A program made the translations under genes and the position numbers. From positions 247,210,510-247,274,509 of the forward strand of contig NC_061512.1 of assembly GCF_022539505.1 (NCBI RefSeq): a stretch of DNA of 64,000 nucleotides, given 5' to 3'. Shown here one piece after another: positions 21,785 through 33,365 of the stretch. The notes beneath the pieces were generated by a model. It was not told the DNA's origin. It searched no databases and saw only the letters and a program-made list of their open reading frames with translations. The DNA comes from Lolium rigidum. Lineage: Eukaryota > Streptophyta > Magnoliopsida > Poales > Poaceae. The stretch's first letter is position 1; the number at the start of each line of letters is the position of its first letter.

Positions 21785-23736
21785 GCAGGCCATACGATGC
21801 GTCTAGAAGGTGGATCCATCCTATCCGAAGTCCGAGCGCTGCAATATCATCAGAAGGGATTCAGAATTCATATAATTACCATCTCGGCAAAGGAAGTGAC
21901 AGCGGACGCTAACACTATGACAACCATAAATTCAGACCAACTTTGAGAAAATCTCTAGGATAGGTACCATGTTTTTACAAAATCTCTAGCAGTGAGTAAC
22001 AATACTTTCACAGCCAACAGCAGTTACGCACGCCTTCGAATAGCACCAGTGAGATGGCACAACCTGAAAGTATGTAGCTCTAGCTCGAAAGTAGCAAAGT
22101 TTGAACCAAGCAGTTGTGGCCAACACCACACGCGTTACCCAAGGTAACAGGCCAAGCGTATGGCAAAATGCAGCCACAGATATACAACTGAGCAATTATC
22201 TCCTAGGAAAATACGTTGGCCAAGCTTTACTTGGTTTGCAGAAATACACAAACAAACAAACAAACAAACAAAAACCTTGGCAGGCTCAATAAAACATTTA
22301 AATCACAGTTATTCCAACGACATCCTTACTTCGCTGTTCAAGAAATACTCCGGTGTTGATTCGTGCTACTTTAAAAAAAAAGATGTGGAAAACAAAAGAA
22401 GGCATGGTGGAATATGTCATGGTATAAAAAGATCGGGAAACCTTAGACAGTGCCATGAACGCCAACAACAGTTCAGGAGCAGCGGGAAATTTATACTTTA
22501 ACAGCTGTCAGCATACGTTGAGGGGAGTTCTGCCTTACAAAAGTAACAGCACCTAATAATCAAGAGATGAGAGATGGCGCGTATATAAACGGACAAATCA
22601 CAATCCGAAAAGGTTGATCATCAGAAAAATGATCAAACTGAACATGCTATACAACCTAATGATGATCCAGATATAAAAGTAGGGAGGTTTCTCCCAAGCC
22701 AGTGAAGTTTCAAGGAAACAACAGGGCAAGATACATACTAATAAACCGGTACGCCAGTCATAGTTTGGAAGTTGCCACACCAGAAGCATACGTTGTTCAA
22801 AAAAAAAAAAAACAGGTCAAGTTCTAGCTTGTACGGCCAAATGCAGCCCCAGATAAACAACTGGGCAATTATCTCATATAAGATAATGTATCCAGAAAGC
22901 TTTACTCACTATACAGAAATACAAGTCATGGTTCCAATATTTCTTTAGAACATCATCAAGCGCAAGGAATTGATTTAAAAAATTGTACCGAGTAATGATG
23001 CATGAATATCACCTATTTACATTCCTACGTTTCTGTTCGGAGCAGTTAATATCGTTAAAACGCCAGTAATATGTCACTAATGCGAATCCAGAGCAGCCAT
23101 GCAGAATAACTTAAGGTTGTCTTCCAATCATGTCTACTTCTAACTCTAAGAATCACTGCCCAGTCCCAGTTCATCAGAACAAAATAAACAGCTAACGCAG
23201 GATTCGTGTAAACGAGATTAAATAGCTTTCTCTTAGCCTCCCTCTTGACAAGGAACACAGGAAAAGAGCGTCCTATGGTGTCAAAGAATCGCACTACAGC
23301 TTTTCTGGAACCCAATGGTCATGATGTCATTCTCCAGCTCTGTGAGCAATGTGATGATGGCAGAGCAGGGTGCAACTATTCAGCTCATGTACAACTGCCA
23401 AATCACTAACCTACAACCAAAAAAATAAACATCTTGTGGAACAACACATTTCAATACCTTCAACAATCACCACCAGTCACCAGAAGCCATTTTTGTAACA
23501 AATGCAATCAGTTGTACCTCTGATCATCCTACAAAAACAAAAAACAATATACAAGAAAATGATGTTCTTACTAATTCATCAATAGTTCACATTCCATAAT
23601 TTCAACACATTGGAATATGAGAATAAAGAATCAGGTACTAACTTTGTACCCGCAGCAGCCTGCATTTCTTGTACCAGCAGAAATGACTCATTGCAATGAA
23701 AATCTTAAGCATGCCTTTCAAGGGTTTAAGTTCATG
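21785..23736. other. Intergenic / 3' flank of the PPR gene with a diverged segmental duplication
   Basis: Two related ~95-bp segments lie at about 22157-22250 and 22827-22925 (shared blocks AAATGCAGCC.CAGATA.ACAACTG, GCAATTATCTC, AAGCTTTACT, CAGAAATACA). An (AAAC)n run is at 22248-22272. No coding domain is visible. Part of this may be the 3' UTR of the PPR gene, whose transcripts run this way. Confidence 0.55.
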
Positions 23737-26052
23737 TCAACTGTGGATGTCTCCTTCAAAAAACTGATACCTTGCTGGGAGCAAATCTTTGTGCTTATGG
23801 TATATCCCTTGCCTTGAAAAGAGAGATATCAATTGGGAAGTAGTTGAAGCTTCAAGCAACATGCTCTTCCCATCAAGTATGGACATATAACTGATGGCCC
23901 TGACTATTTCACCCTTTTTCAGTAACTTTCTGATAATAACATTTAACAGGTGAGAGTTAGGAGGACAACCACTCGTCTCCATTGATGAAAATATACTGTG
24001 AGCTTCTTCTACCAATCCTTTTTCTATAAGGTTTGATATCATCGTAGTGTATGTTATAACATTAGGTACCAATCCCTTGGCTGGTATTGCAACAAACAAA
24101 TTCTTAGCTTGCTCTATTCTCCCAACATTAAACATTGCATCAATTACAGTAGTGAGAGTTATAATATCAAACTTAAGGTTCATTGCTTGCAACTTGTCGA
24201 ACAGCATGACTGCTTCATCTGCACAACCATTTTTGGAAAGCCCACTGAGAATTACATTGTATGTATCAATGGACAATCTCAATCCACTTTTGACCATCTC
24301 ATCGAACTTTTCCTTCGCAGCAACAGTTTTACCAGCCTTAAATAATCCATCCATTATGATGTTATAAGTAAGAGTATCCGGTTTAGCTGCCATACCTAAC
24401 ATTTCTCTGAATAGAGTCAATGCAGCATCCACCATTCCTGCTTTAAAGTATCCATCAATAAGTGTACTGTACGTAATGGTATTAGGCTGAATGCCAACCG
24501 ATACCATATCATCATGTACCCTGCATGCTTTCTGCATCTTGCCAACTAAGCAGTATCCACCAATCAGTGAAGTGAACATGATAACATCGGGCTTCTCACC
24601 TATATGTATCATAAAGTCAAAGATATCTTGTGCATCTGTCACTCTTCCTTCATTGCATAGGCTGTTTATTATTGACTGGAAGAACATAATGCCAGGATAA
24701 AGGATGCCTTTTTCCTTCATTTCATGAACCAATTCTTTAGCTCTCACTAAATCACCATGTGTACAATAACCCCGAACCAGGCAGCTATAAGTCCTTATAT
24801 TCGGGGGTACCCCCATGTTAATCATCTGGTTGAATTGTTCAATAGCATCATTCATCCTACCATTTCTGCAAAACGCATCTATCATGGTTGAATAGGTTAC
24901 AACATCCGGCTGCACTCCCTGCTTGTGCATGTTTTCAAAGATAAGAAGGGCCTCATCCACCGATCCACACTTAGCATGTGCATTAATCAATATGCTGAAC
25001 ACATATTGGTTAGGTACAATACCTTCTCCTATCATCAAGTTGTAGAGATTATTCATGTCAACAAGGCGTCCTTCTGTAGCGTACCCATGAAGCATAGTAG
25101 TGTATGCAACGATATCAGGTTTGAGGCCCTTGAGAATCCCACAATCCAGAATTTGTCTTGCTTCTCTGCTTCTTCCACGCTTGCATAACGCACGAATAAT
25201 CGAGCTATATGTCACGGCATCAGGAACAACGCCCTGCTGTACCATTTCATTGAATAGGTTGCTTGTTGTGCTGAATTTGCCCTCCTTTAAGAATCCATGG
25301 ATGACCGTGTTATATGACACCACGTCAGGGGAGCAGGCAGCTTCTTGTTTTGCCATCATCCTGAGCAGGTCGAGTGCATGCTGGCTCCTACTATCATCAC
25401 ATAAGCCTTTGATAACTGTGTTGTATGAGATGGCATCAGGCATGCAGCCGAGATGCGGCATCCTGTGAAGCAGCACGTCCACAGCCTCATCTGTCCGCTT
25501 TGCGTGGCAGAGGACCTTGAGGAGGGTGTTGACGATAAGGTTATTTGCCTTGAGGCCCGCCCTGAGGAAGCGGCCGAAGAATGCGAGCGCTAGGTCCGGC
25601 TGCCGCGCGCGGCAGCAAGAGTCGAGCAGGATGCCGTACGTGCGGACTGTGGGTGGCGCCACCGGCGTGCCATCGCATCGGGGCATGCGGTTGAATAGGG
25701 CGACGAGGAGGGAGAGACCGTCCCTGCAAGCTTGCGCGCGGGCGACGGCGACGAGGAAGCCAGTCAGGGCGCGCTCCGGGACTGGAGTGGCCTGCAGCAG
25801 CAATTCGTCGAACATGTCGTGTGCGTCCTTGGGGCTGAGCGTCCCGGAGCGGGCGCGCTCCGTGGCGGCGGAAAGGGCGACGTGAGGAGCTTGGCGTGAG
25901 GGCCGCGAGGTGGAGGAGGAGCGGCGGCGGAGGAGGGACGTCGGAGCGGTCGAGTAGAGGCGAGACATGGGGCTCCTGCTTGTTGGCCGTGCGAGACGGG
26001 GAAATTCAGCGGGGCGGCGTGAGGGCTGCTCCGGCCAACCGCTCACAACCAA
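23737..26052 (-). CDS. P-class pentatricopeptide repeat protein, Restorer-of-fertility-like (RFL) clade, intronless
   Basis: The frame of 771 codons is open and intronless. The first Met is at 26052, but Met29 (25968, MSRLYSTAPTSLLRRRSSST) starts a typical Arg/Ser-rich mitochondrial presequence and may be the true start (743 aa). The linker TLSPKDAHDMFDELLLQATP near 71 and the C-terminal end LLPARYQFFEG are features I associate with rice Rf1-type proteins. Seventeen canonical 35-36 residue PPR motifs run without gaps from residue 136 to 734 (for example ISYNTVIKGLC at 208, VTYSTMIDAFC at 385, ITYSTLIDGYF at 526). There are no E, DYW or SMR domains. P-class PPRs bind one RNA base per repeat. 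RFL members act in mitochondria, often on CMS-linked transcripts. As I recall, rice Rf1 has about two more repeats, so this copy may have lost a pair between the present motifs 4 and 6. No stop or frameshift is present. Confidence 0.93.
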   Translation of the reverse strand: MVVSGWPEQPSRRPAEFPRLARPTSRSPMSRLYSTAPTSLLRRRSSSTSRPSRQAPHVALSAATERARSGTLSPKDAHDMFDELLLQATPVPERALTGFLVAVARAQACRDGLSLLVALFNRMPRCDGTPVAPPTVRTYGILLDSCCRARQPDLALAFFGRFLRAGLKANNLIVNTLLKVLCHAKRTDEAVDVLLHRMPHLGCMPDAISYNTVIKGLCDDSRSQHALDLLRMMAKQEAACSPDVVSYNTVIHGFLKEGKFSTTSNLFNEMVQQGVVPDAVTYSSIIRALCKRGRSREARQILDCGILKGLKPDIVAYTTMLHGYATEGRLVDMNNLYNLMIGEGIVPNQYVFSILINAHAKCGSVDEALLIFENMHKQGVQPDVVTYSTMIDAFCRNGRMNDAIEQFNQMINMGVPPNIRTYSCLVRGYCTHGDLVRAKELVHEMKEKGILYPGIMFFQSIINSLCNEGRVTDAQDIFDFMIHIGEKPDVIMFTSLIGGYCLVGKMQKACRVHDDMVSVGIQPNTITYSTLIDGYFKAGMVDAALTLFREMLGMAAKPDTLTYNIIMDGLFKAGKTVAAKEKFDEMVKSGLRLSIDTYNVILSGLSKNGCADEAVMLFDKLQAMNLKFDIITLTTVIDAMFNVGRIEQAKNLFVAIPAKGLVPNVITYTTMISNLIEKGLVEEAHSIFSSMETSGCPPNSHLLNVIIRKLLKKGEIVRAISYMSILDGKSMLLEASTTSQLISLFSRQGIYHKHKDLLPARYQFFEGDIHS

Positions 26053-26520
26053 GAATGGTGTTCACCAGAAAAATGTATCCTTTATGGACGAGTGGTATCG
26101 GCGGCGGCGTGCGTGGGCCGGTGACGGGGAAGATGGCGGCGATTCGCCGGAACCGCGCGTCGTCGGGGCGAGTGGTACGAGGGAGAGCGGGAGGGGACGA
26201 GGTGGAGGCGGAGGCGAGCGGGAGAGGTCGTCGAGAGAGGGAGGAGAGTCGCGACGGCGACGAACCTCGCGACGGCGATAATCTCTCAGTTTGGTTCGTT
26301 TTTTTTTTCTTTGAGAAATAGCTTCGGTTTGATCGACGGATATACTGCCTGCCTGCCTGCGCTGATGGGCTGCTGCTGCCTTCGTGGCCCAGTAGGTGAT
26401 GTAAAATAAGTGACCACCGGTCATGCCAATGCCATACATGAACAATTTGCAAACTTCTAAAAAATATACATGAACAATTGCATACACATATAAAAAAATA
26501 CTACTCAACACCATCTAAAA
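26053..26520 (-). other. 5' flank of the PPR gene
   Basis: GC-rich sequence (26090-26290) upstream of the PPR start, then a poly-T/A tract at 26300-26312. Overlapping ORFs on both strands here are low-complexity Arg/Ser/Gly frames without domains. No firm TATA box was identified. Confidence 0.4.
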
Positions 26521-27850
26521 TAAATCAAAACAAATAGATCTAGATTATAACATTGCAATATAAATAGTTCATCAAATGGGGCCTGCGCCGCACCTTTTGG
26601 CTCGTTGCGCGCTACTCCATTGGGTCGGTCTAGTGTGGGTAACTCATGAGCGCGTGGCAGAAGTGGACTCGGCAGTCTCATGGGAAGCTACAGTCCATGA
26701 CGACCCTCCTATTGCAGATCTAGGCCGTTGGCTCCTACCCAAGAGCAAGCAGTGTGGCATGAGCTGAAGTAATCCTGATGGATGATGCTAAGCGTATTTC
26801 GGGGGCTAGAAATAAAATATTCACTTGCTTGTACCGCTTGAAAGCATTTCTTTCTCTACACCCACGTGCAACTCCCCACGTCCACAGGAAAACCACGCAG
26901 AGAAAACCCACTCATCGACCCCGGCCGATGAATGTGCTTGTAACATGGTTCACGAACCGCCCTATCAGTCAAAGCTCCGCTGAGAGACATCGCCGGCTCG
27001 CAGCATTGGCTACCATAGATGGTAGCTCCATTCCCTGCCACTACCAGGCACTGGCCATGTTCGAAGCATTGCCACTTGCGGCTTGTAGCACCTCCGACTA
27101 CGGCTCGCATCACCACCACCGGCTGCTCGTAGCACCTATGGCCATGGCTCGCAACACCACCAGTGGCTGCTTGTAGCACCTACGATTGTAGCATCTCTGC
27201 CAATCCGCTAGTAGTGCCTTCATCTATCACTTGCAAAATTGCTCGATACAGTTAGTAGAAACACCGGCGGCCATTGGACGCGCATCGCCGCACATTGATG
27301 TTGGCAGCATCGACGCCCGTCGCTGGCAGCACCACCGCCTGCCGCTGCAACACCATCCCGTGACGTCCTGAACATGGACGACACGGCTGTCAACACCACC
27401 GCCTCGCCCACTCAGAGCATTTGACTCCGGATAGCGGTAGCGCCTCTCCTCGCAGCCCTGACACAGCGTCCTCATGCCGGAGCCCGATCTCGTATCTGCA
27501 GTGGCCGCCCCATCGAAAAGCAGCACTGTTGTCCTTGCAACATCGTCACCGTCATTGAGTCCCACATCTGAGCGGTTCAGGGTAGCGAGATTGGAGATGA
27601 GGAGGGCGGCGTCCGGCGAGATGGGGAGCAGTGGTGCGACGTGCATCGACATAGAGGAATTGGCAGCGCGTGGGTGGGAGAGTAAAGAGGCACGCCGCTG
27701 CCGGAGTGGTGCGGTGGTCGAAGCCATTGATGCTTAGGTGAGAGAGAGCCGAGAAGAAGAAAAGAAAACTAGAGGAGGAGAGAAGTCGGTTCTGTTTCTC
27801 ACGAAATGGATGCGTGTCGCGCCTAGGACCACGAGAAATCCCCCACCTGT
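26521..27850. other. Low-complexity repeat-derived stretch, CAACACCACCGGCTGC-type motifs
   Basis: 26900-27470 is a run of degenerate units such as GGCTCGCA.CACCACCA, GGCTGCT.GTAGCACCT, and GGCTTGTAGCACCTCCGACT. The style (TGCTACAA/GGCGGTG units on the other strand) matches Mutator-like grass repeats I have seen, but I cannot find terminal repeats. The ORFs on both strands are Ala/His-rich frames of the repeat. I see no gene. Confidence 0.4.
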
Positions 27851-27856
27851 ACAATA

Positions 27857-28073
27857 CTCCGTCTATTTTAATGAATAAGACGCCCTCATCTTTTATGTTT
27901 TATCTTTGACCAAAAGTTAATCTATGTATATGAGAAATATTTAATATAAAATTAATACAATTAATAAGTAGTTATCAAATACAATTGTAATAATATCAGT
28001 TATATACTGCATAGTAATTAAGATTCATTTAAATTTTGACAAATCTTAAATAATCTTCACGTGAGGGAGCGAG
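27857..28073. mobile_element. Stowaway-like MITE, 217 bp, TA target duplication
   Basis: It begins CTCCGTCTATTTTAATG after TA (27855-27856) and ends CGTGAGGGAGCGAG before TA (28074-28075). The inside is AT-rich with TTTGACCAAAAGTTAA-like sequence. This is a diverged Tc1/Mariner-derived MITE. Confidence 0.72.
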
Positions 28074-28321
28074 TACTAGCATTTTCCAATCGTGATTCGT
28101 TTGTTCGACGGGCACCTCGGGATCAAAATACTCCTGCTCTCCTCGGGTCCGTTTCAGGTTCAGAGTTCAGACTCGAGTCGGAAATCCAAGGCGCCAGTCA
28201 AAATACTCCTGCGGGCCTAAAAGAATACTACTGGGGACCTTGGTAGGCCTGTGTCGGGCCCGATTTCCGGTTCCGAGTTTTGACTTAAATCGAGAAATCG
28301 CAGGGGGGAGTGGGTATATAG

Positions 28322-28600
28322 CACTAGTGGAGAAGAGACCTTTGCTCACAAGCAAATGTCCCAGTGCAGAACCAAATCGGGACCAATAGGGGGGCATTGG
28401 TCCCGGTTCGTTTTGCCCAGGGCGACCCCATTAGCTGGAGCCTGTCTAGTAGTGGTCTTTGGTCCCGGTTTGTACTAAAAACTGAGACTAAAGGGTCCGC
28501 GGCAGGGCGCGGTATGCCGTGTCAGGCGTGGGAAACCTTTACATGCACAAGACACACCCCCCCCCCTCTGGACCTGGTTTGTATTACAAACCGGGACAAA
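28322..28600 (+). mobile_element. CACTA transposon 5' terminus with subterminal repeats
   Basis: CACTAGTGGAGAAGAGACC at 28322 is a CACTA terminal repeat. The next 280 bases hold several subterminal motifs of the CCCGGTTTGTA/ACAAACCGGGAC type (28395, 28463, 28573-28597), which CACTA transposase binds. TAG (28319-28321) may be half of the 3-bp target duplication. The matching far terminus is not in the window. Confidence 0.8.
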
Positions 28601-28613
28601 GTCCCCAATCTGG

Positions 28614-28622
28614 CTATATAAC
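28614..28622 (+). promoter_or_regulatory. TATA box of the CACTA TNPD gene
   Basis: GGCTATATAACC lies about 295 bases before the TNPD start, right after the last ACAAACCGGGAC motif. The same order occurs at about 36884. Confidence 0.6.
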
Positions 28623-28908
28623 CTTGCCCCTGCCCAAGTGTGAGCCACACTTGGCCATTTTTTCACTTTCTTCACAAGAGGGGTGTATTGCTCTCCTCTC
28701 TTCTTCACATGCACAAGAGGGGTTCGATGAAATGCTTAAGAGGATTTGCCACTTGAGTTTACACAAATCAAGCCACACTTAACTTGCTTTTTCTTCTTCA
28801 TCGAGGTTAACAACTTTATCCTTTTCATCTGTAATTGATAAAATGCATGTGTATATATACATCGTGATGTTCTGTAATGGTTTTGATCAGCTTAATTATA
28901 TCATGCAG

Positions 28909-31900
28909 ATGAATCGGCAATGGATGTACATTGACCGACGGTTTAACGAGTTCACTTCGGGCCTGGATAATTTTATGGCCGTAGCGGAGGCAAACAAACA
29001 TGGTGGCTTCATGTATTGTCCATGTGTTGACTGCAAGAATACCGTAAATTACGCTCACTTGAGTCTCATTCACAGCCCACCTTCGCGATCCGGTTTCATG
29101 CCCGAGCTATTATTGTTGAACCAAGCACGGAGAAAGAGGGGTTATGATGGAAGACAATGAAGAAGAGGAAGAGGATGATGACGGTTATCCCAATTTCCCC
29201 GAATACGATGATACCGCAGAAGGCAATGAAGACAATGAAGTAGAAGATCAAGAGGCACCAGATGAGCCTGTCGATGATGATCTTAGTCGGGCCATTGCCG
29301 ATGCAAGGAGAGAATGTGAAACCGAAAAGGAAAGGTTGGCCTTCGACAAGATGATAGAAGATCACAACAAATTGTTATACCCAACTTGCGAAGATGGCCA
29401 TAAAAAGCTAGGCAACACACCGGAATTGTTGCAATGGAAGGCGGAGAACGGTGTCACCGACTCGAGATTTGGAAAGTTGCCGACAATAATTAAGAGGAAG
29501 CTTTCAAGGGGTAACGAATTGCCCGCCGGTACGTACGAAGCGAAGAAGATTGTCCGCCCTCTAGGATTAGATGTGCAAAAGATACATGCATGCATTAATG
29601 ATCGCATCCTCTACCGCGGTGAGTACGAGAATTTGGATGCATGTCCGGTGTGCACCGCATTGCGGTATAAGATCGACGAGATGACCCCGGTGATGTTGAG
29701 GGCGAGCGCCCCAGAAGAGGGTTCTCGCCAAGGTTATGTGGTATGGTCCTATAATACCACGGCTGAAACGCTTGTTCGTAAATAAAGAGCATGCTAGGTT
29801 GTTGCGATGGCACAAAGAAGACCGTAAGAAAGACGTGATGTTGAGGCACCTCGCTGATGGCTCCCAATGGAGAAAAATCGATAGAGAGTTCCCAAACTTT
29901 GCATAGGATGCAAGGAACTTAAGGTTTGGTCTAAGTACGGATGGCATGAATCCTTTTGGAGAGCGGAGCTGCAGCCCATAGCACCCGGCTCGTGACTCTT
30001 TGTATATATAACCTTCCTCCTTGGTTGTGCATGAAGCGGAAGTTCATTATGATGCCGGTGCTCATACAAGGCCCGAAGCAACCCGGGAACGACATTGATG
30101 TGTACTCGAAGCCATTAGTCGAAGAACTTCTACGGTTGTGGTCCCTAGCAGGTGTACGTGTGTGGGACGAGCACAAGCAGGAGGAATTTGACCTAAGAGC
30201 GCTGCTTTTCATAACCATCAATGACCGGCCTCGCTCTTGGTAACATTTCGGGACGATCAAACAAGGGATACAATGCATAGCACGCACTGTTTACATGAGC
30301 TCGAAGGTGATTATTTGGAAAAATGTAAGAAGGTCATGTACCTGGGGCATCGTCGATTTTTTAGGACTACCCATCCCGTAAGAAAGAAAGGCAAGCATTA
30401 CAACGGTGAGGCTGATCACCGGAGGAAGCCTCCCCATCGTGATGGTGTTGATATATTTGGTATGGTCAAGGATCTAGATGTAATATTTGGAAAGGGTCTC
30501 GGCGGACGGTCCGTTCCGAATGACGATGCCGGACACGCGCCCATGTGGAAGAAGAAATCTATATTTTGGGATCTACCCTATTGGAAAGTCTTAGAGGTCC
30601 GCTCTTCAATCGATGTGATGCACGTGACGAAGAATCTTTGCGTGAACCTGCTAGGCTTTACGGGCGTGTACGGGAAGACAAAAGATACACCGAAGCACGG
30701 GAGGACCAAAGCAACGTTGGAAAGACCCCAAAAAGCCGCATGAGAGAGTTAAAGGGCGTCATTACTCCAGCCTACGCTCTTACAAAAGCAGACAAGGAAA
30801 TATTTTTTGAATGTCCGAGCGAGTATCAAGGTCCCGTCCGGCTTCTCCTCCAATATAAAGGGAATAATAAATATGGAGAAGAAAACATTCCAGAACCTCG
30901 AAGTCTCATGACTGTCACGTGATAATGACACAGCTTGCTTCCGATTGCATTGAGGGGGCTTCTACCGGAAAATGTTCGATCGCCCATTGTGAAGCTATGT
31001 GCATTCCTCAATGCAATTTCTCATAAGGTAATAAATCCAGAAATTCTACCGAGGTTGCGTAATGATGTGGTCCAATGTCTCGTTAGTTTTGAGTCGGTGT
31101 TCCCACCATCCTTCTTCAATATTATGACACATCTCCTCGTTCACCCGGTCGATGAGATTTCCATTCTCGGTCCCGTATTTCTACACAATATGTTCCCCTT
31201 CGAGAGGTTCATGGGAGTCTTAAAGAAATATGTTCATAACCGTGCTAGGCCGGAAGGAAGCATCTCCAAGGGCTATGGAACAGAGGAGGTCATTGAATTC
31301 CGTGTTGACTTTATTCCCGACCTTAAGCCGATTGGTGTTCCCGAATCGCGGCATGAAGGGAGACTAAGTGGAAAAGGCACGCTAGGAAGGAAATCAATGA
31401 TATGTAGGGACGGGATTTCTTTGACTCAAGCACACTACACAGTTCTACAAAGTTCCACCTTGGTGGCTCCGTATATCGGTGACCACAAGAACTTTCTACG
31501 CTCCCGTAACCCGGGCGGTCGAACGATTGGATTAGATGTGAACACATGTCGACTTTCGGCGGTTGGTTGCAAAAACATCTCCTCGAATAACAAAGATATT
31601 GAAAATCAACCGTACTTTGCCGGCCCGTACACCATCTTCGACTATAGTTACTTTCCAAGGGTACGAGATAAATGGGAATACATTTTACACGATCGCCCAA
31701 GATAAAAAGAGCACCAACCAAAATAGTGGTGTCCGATTTGATGTAATAATGAATGAAGGCCCAAATGACACATATTATGGTTACATAGAGGATATATGGG
31801 AACTTGACTATGAACCTTCTTTTAAGGTCCCTTTGTTTAGGTGCAAATGGGTCAACAAAACAGGGGCGGGGTTCGGGTAGACAAGTTGTATGGAATGACA

Positions 31901-32221
31901 ACAAGTGGATCTCAACAATCTTGGGTATAGAGATGAACCATTCGTCCTAGCCAAGGATGTGGCCCAGGTTTTCTATGTGAAGGATATGTCTACCAAACCA
32001 AGAAAAAGGAAACATAAGGAAACAAATACATCAAACGATGAGCTAAAGCGCCACATAGTTCTTTCTGGAAAAAGAAACATCGTGGGAGTGGAGGACAAGA
32101 CGGACATGTCGGAAGATTATAATAAGTTTGATGAAATTCCACCCTTCGCAGTGAACATTGATCCAAGCATCAAGTTAAATGATGAAGATGCTCCATGGTT
32201 ACGGCCGAAGAAGATTAAATG
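28909..32221 (+). pseudogene. CACTA TNPD-type transposase, broken by frameshifts and stops
   Basis: The region begins with ATG 28909 (MNRQWMYIDRRFNEFTSGLD, GGFMYCPCVDCKN), the transposase-associated domain. Then come an acidic stretch (29144-29290), PLGLDVQKIHACINDRILYR and LDACPVCTALRYK (29560-29680), and the Transposase_21 core with HPARE-like and LPPWLCMKRKFIMMPVLIQG (30010-30070), KPPHRDGVDIFGMVKDLDVI and SSIDVMHVTKNLCVNLLG (30600-30660). DUF4218 follows with LRGLLPENVRSPIVKLCAFL (30950-31010) and HNMFPFERFMGVLKKYVHNR, then DUF4216 with GVRFDVIMNEGPNDTYYGYI (31725-31800). Breaks occur near 29100, 29785, 29905, 30240, 30740, 30922, 31705 and 31880, so the protein cannot be made. TNPD cuts and joins element ends. 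Confidence 0.9.
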
Positions 32222-32352
32222 ATGAAGATGCTCCATCATCAAGTTAATTGAAGAATGTTCATGGCACAAATGAGTATCTCAACATGGCAATCAATTTCCC
32301 ATTTATTTTTGTGTAATCATTTAACCGTATGTAAGATATTAAAAGTGGAGAT

Positions 32353-32820
32353 GCGCCACGGGAGATTTCCCAACCCTTTCCCGAACACCTTTAGAGGAGA
32401 TGTAGTCGTCCAGGGGCTTGCAGGGAAAAATTCCAAGGCGCAGTTTCTGAAGATGTCGTAGGGCGTGTGCACCAACGACATCTTCGAGAAACTGCACCAC
32501 GGGAGATTTCTCAACCCTTTCCCCAACACTGTTAGAGGAGATGTAGTCGTTCAGGGGCTTGCAGGGAAAAATTCCAAGGCGCAGTTTCTGAAGATGTCGT
32601 AGGGCGTGTGCACCAATGACATCTTCGAGAAACTGCGCCACGGGAGATTTCCCAATCCTTTCCCCAACACTGTTAGAGGAAATGTAGTCGTTCAGGGGCT
32701 TGCAGAGAAAAATTCAGAGGAGCAGCTTCCGAAGATGCCGTAGGGCGTGTGCACCAACGACATCTTCGAGAAGCTGCGCCACGGGAGATTTCCCAACCCT
32801 TCCCTTCATCCATGGGAATG
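32353..32820. repeat. 141-bp tandem repeat with long hairpin, about 3.3 copies
   Basis: Units start GCGCCACGGGAGATTTC at 32353, 32494, 32635 and 32776, period exactly 141. Each junction forms a hairpin: GGCGCAGTTTCTGAAGATGT pairs with ACATCTTCGAGAAACTGCGC across a short AGGGCGTGTGCACCA loop. It lies in the CACTA between TNPD and the second ORF. Confidence 0.93.
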
Positions 32821-32990
32821 AAACTCTGCTTGGCTTGTTGATCCGCTTGGCAAGGCGTATCGATGCTCCTTTTATAGGCACGGCACCTCTTCTACTTTGT
32901 CTTGTTCCTTCGACAGGGCGTCGTGCGCTACATGCTTTATCTCATCGAGCACTGCGTCCACCCATGCGTTCTTATCTTGCCGACATCTTT

Positions 32991-33215
32991 AGTCCCGGTT
33001 GTACCCACCAGCCGGGACTAAAGGTTACCCACACGTCCTTATCCCACCGACAGTTTTGTTAGATGACAAAAAAGGATCTTTCGTCCCGGTTGTACCCACC
33101 AGCCGGGACTAAAGGTTACCCACACGTCTTTATCCCACCGACAGTTTTGTTAGATGACAAAAAAATGATCTTTAGTCCCAGTTGTACCCACCAGCCGGGA
33201 CTAATGTTTTCGGCG
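32991..33215. repeat. 91-92-bp tandem repeat with CCGGGACT hairpins, about 2.4 copies
   Basis: AGTCCCGGTTGTACCCACCA then GCCGGGACTAAAGG occurs at 32991, 33082 (first bases changed) and 33174. Each copy is a short inverted repeat (AGTCCCGG..CCGGGACT) of the same subterminal class as the CACTA end. Confidence 0.9.
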
Positions 33216-33284
33216 CCACTGCGTTCCCGCCTATTTTTCTTCCCGCGCTTTCCACTGCTTCCCGCCTCTGTCCTCTCGCCATTT

Positions 33285-33296
33285 TTTCACTATATA
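33285..33296 (+). promoter_or_regulatory. TATA-like box before the second CACTA ORF
   Basis: CACTATATATATGTAGG lies about 80 bases upstream of ATG 33366, directly after the subterminal-type hairpin repeats. Confidence 0.5.
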
Positions 33297-33365
33297 TATG
33301 TAGGCTTGGCTTCCATTTACATATCACATCTAGACTCATATCTGCAAACCTCATCACTCTGTCCC

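Noticed and set aside
25517..26321. Plus-strand ORFs opposite the PPR start
   Set aside because: Shadow frames of the GC-rich 5' part of the PPR gene and its leader.
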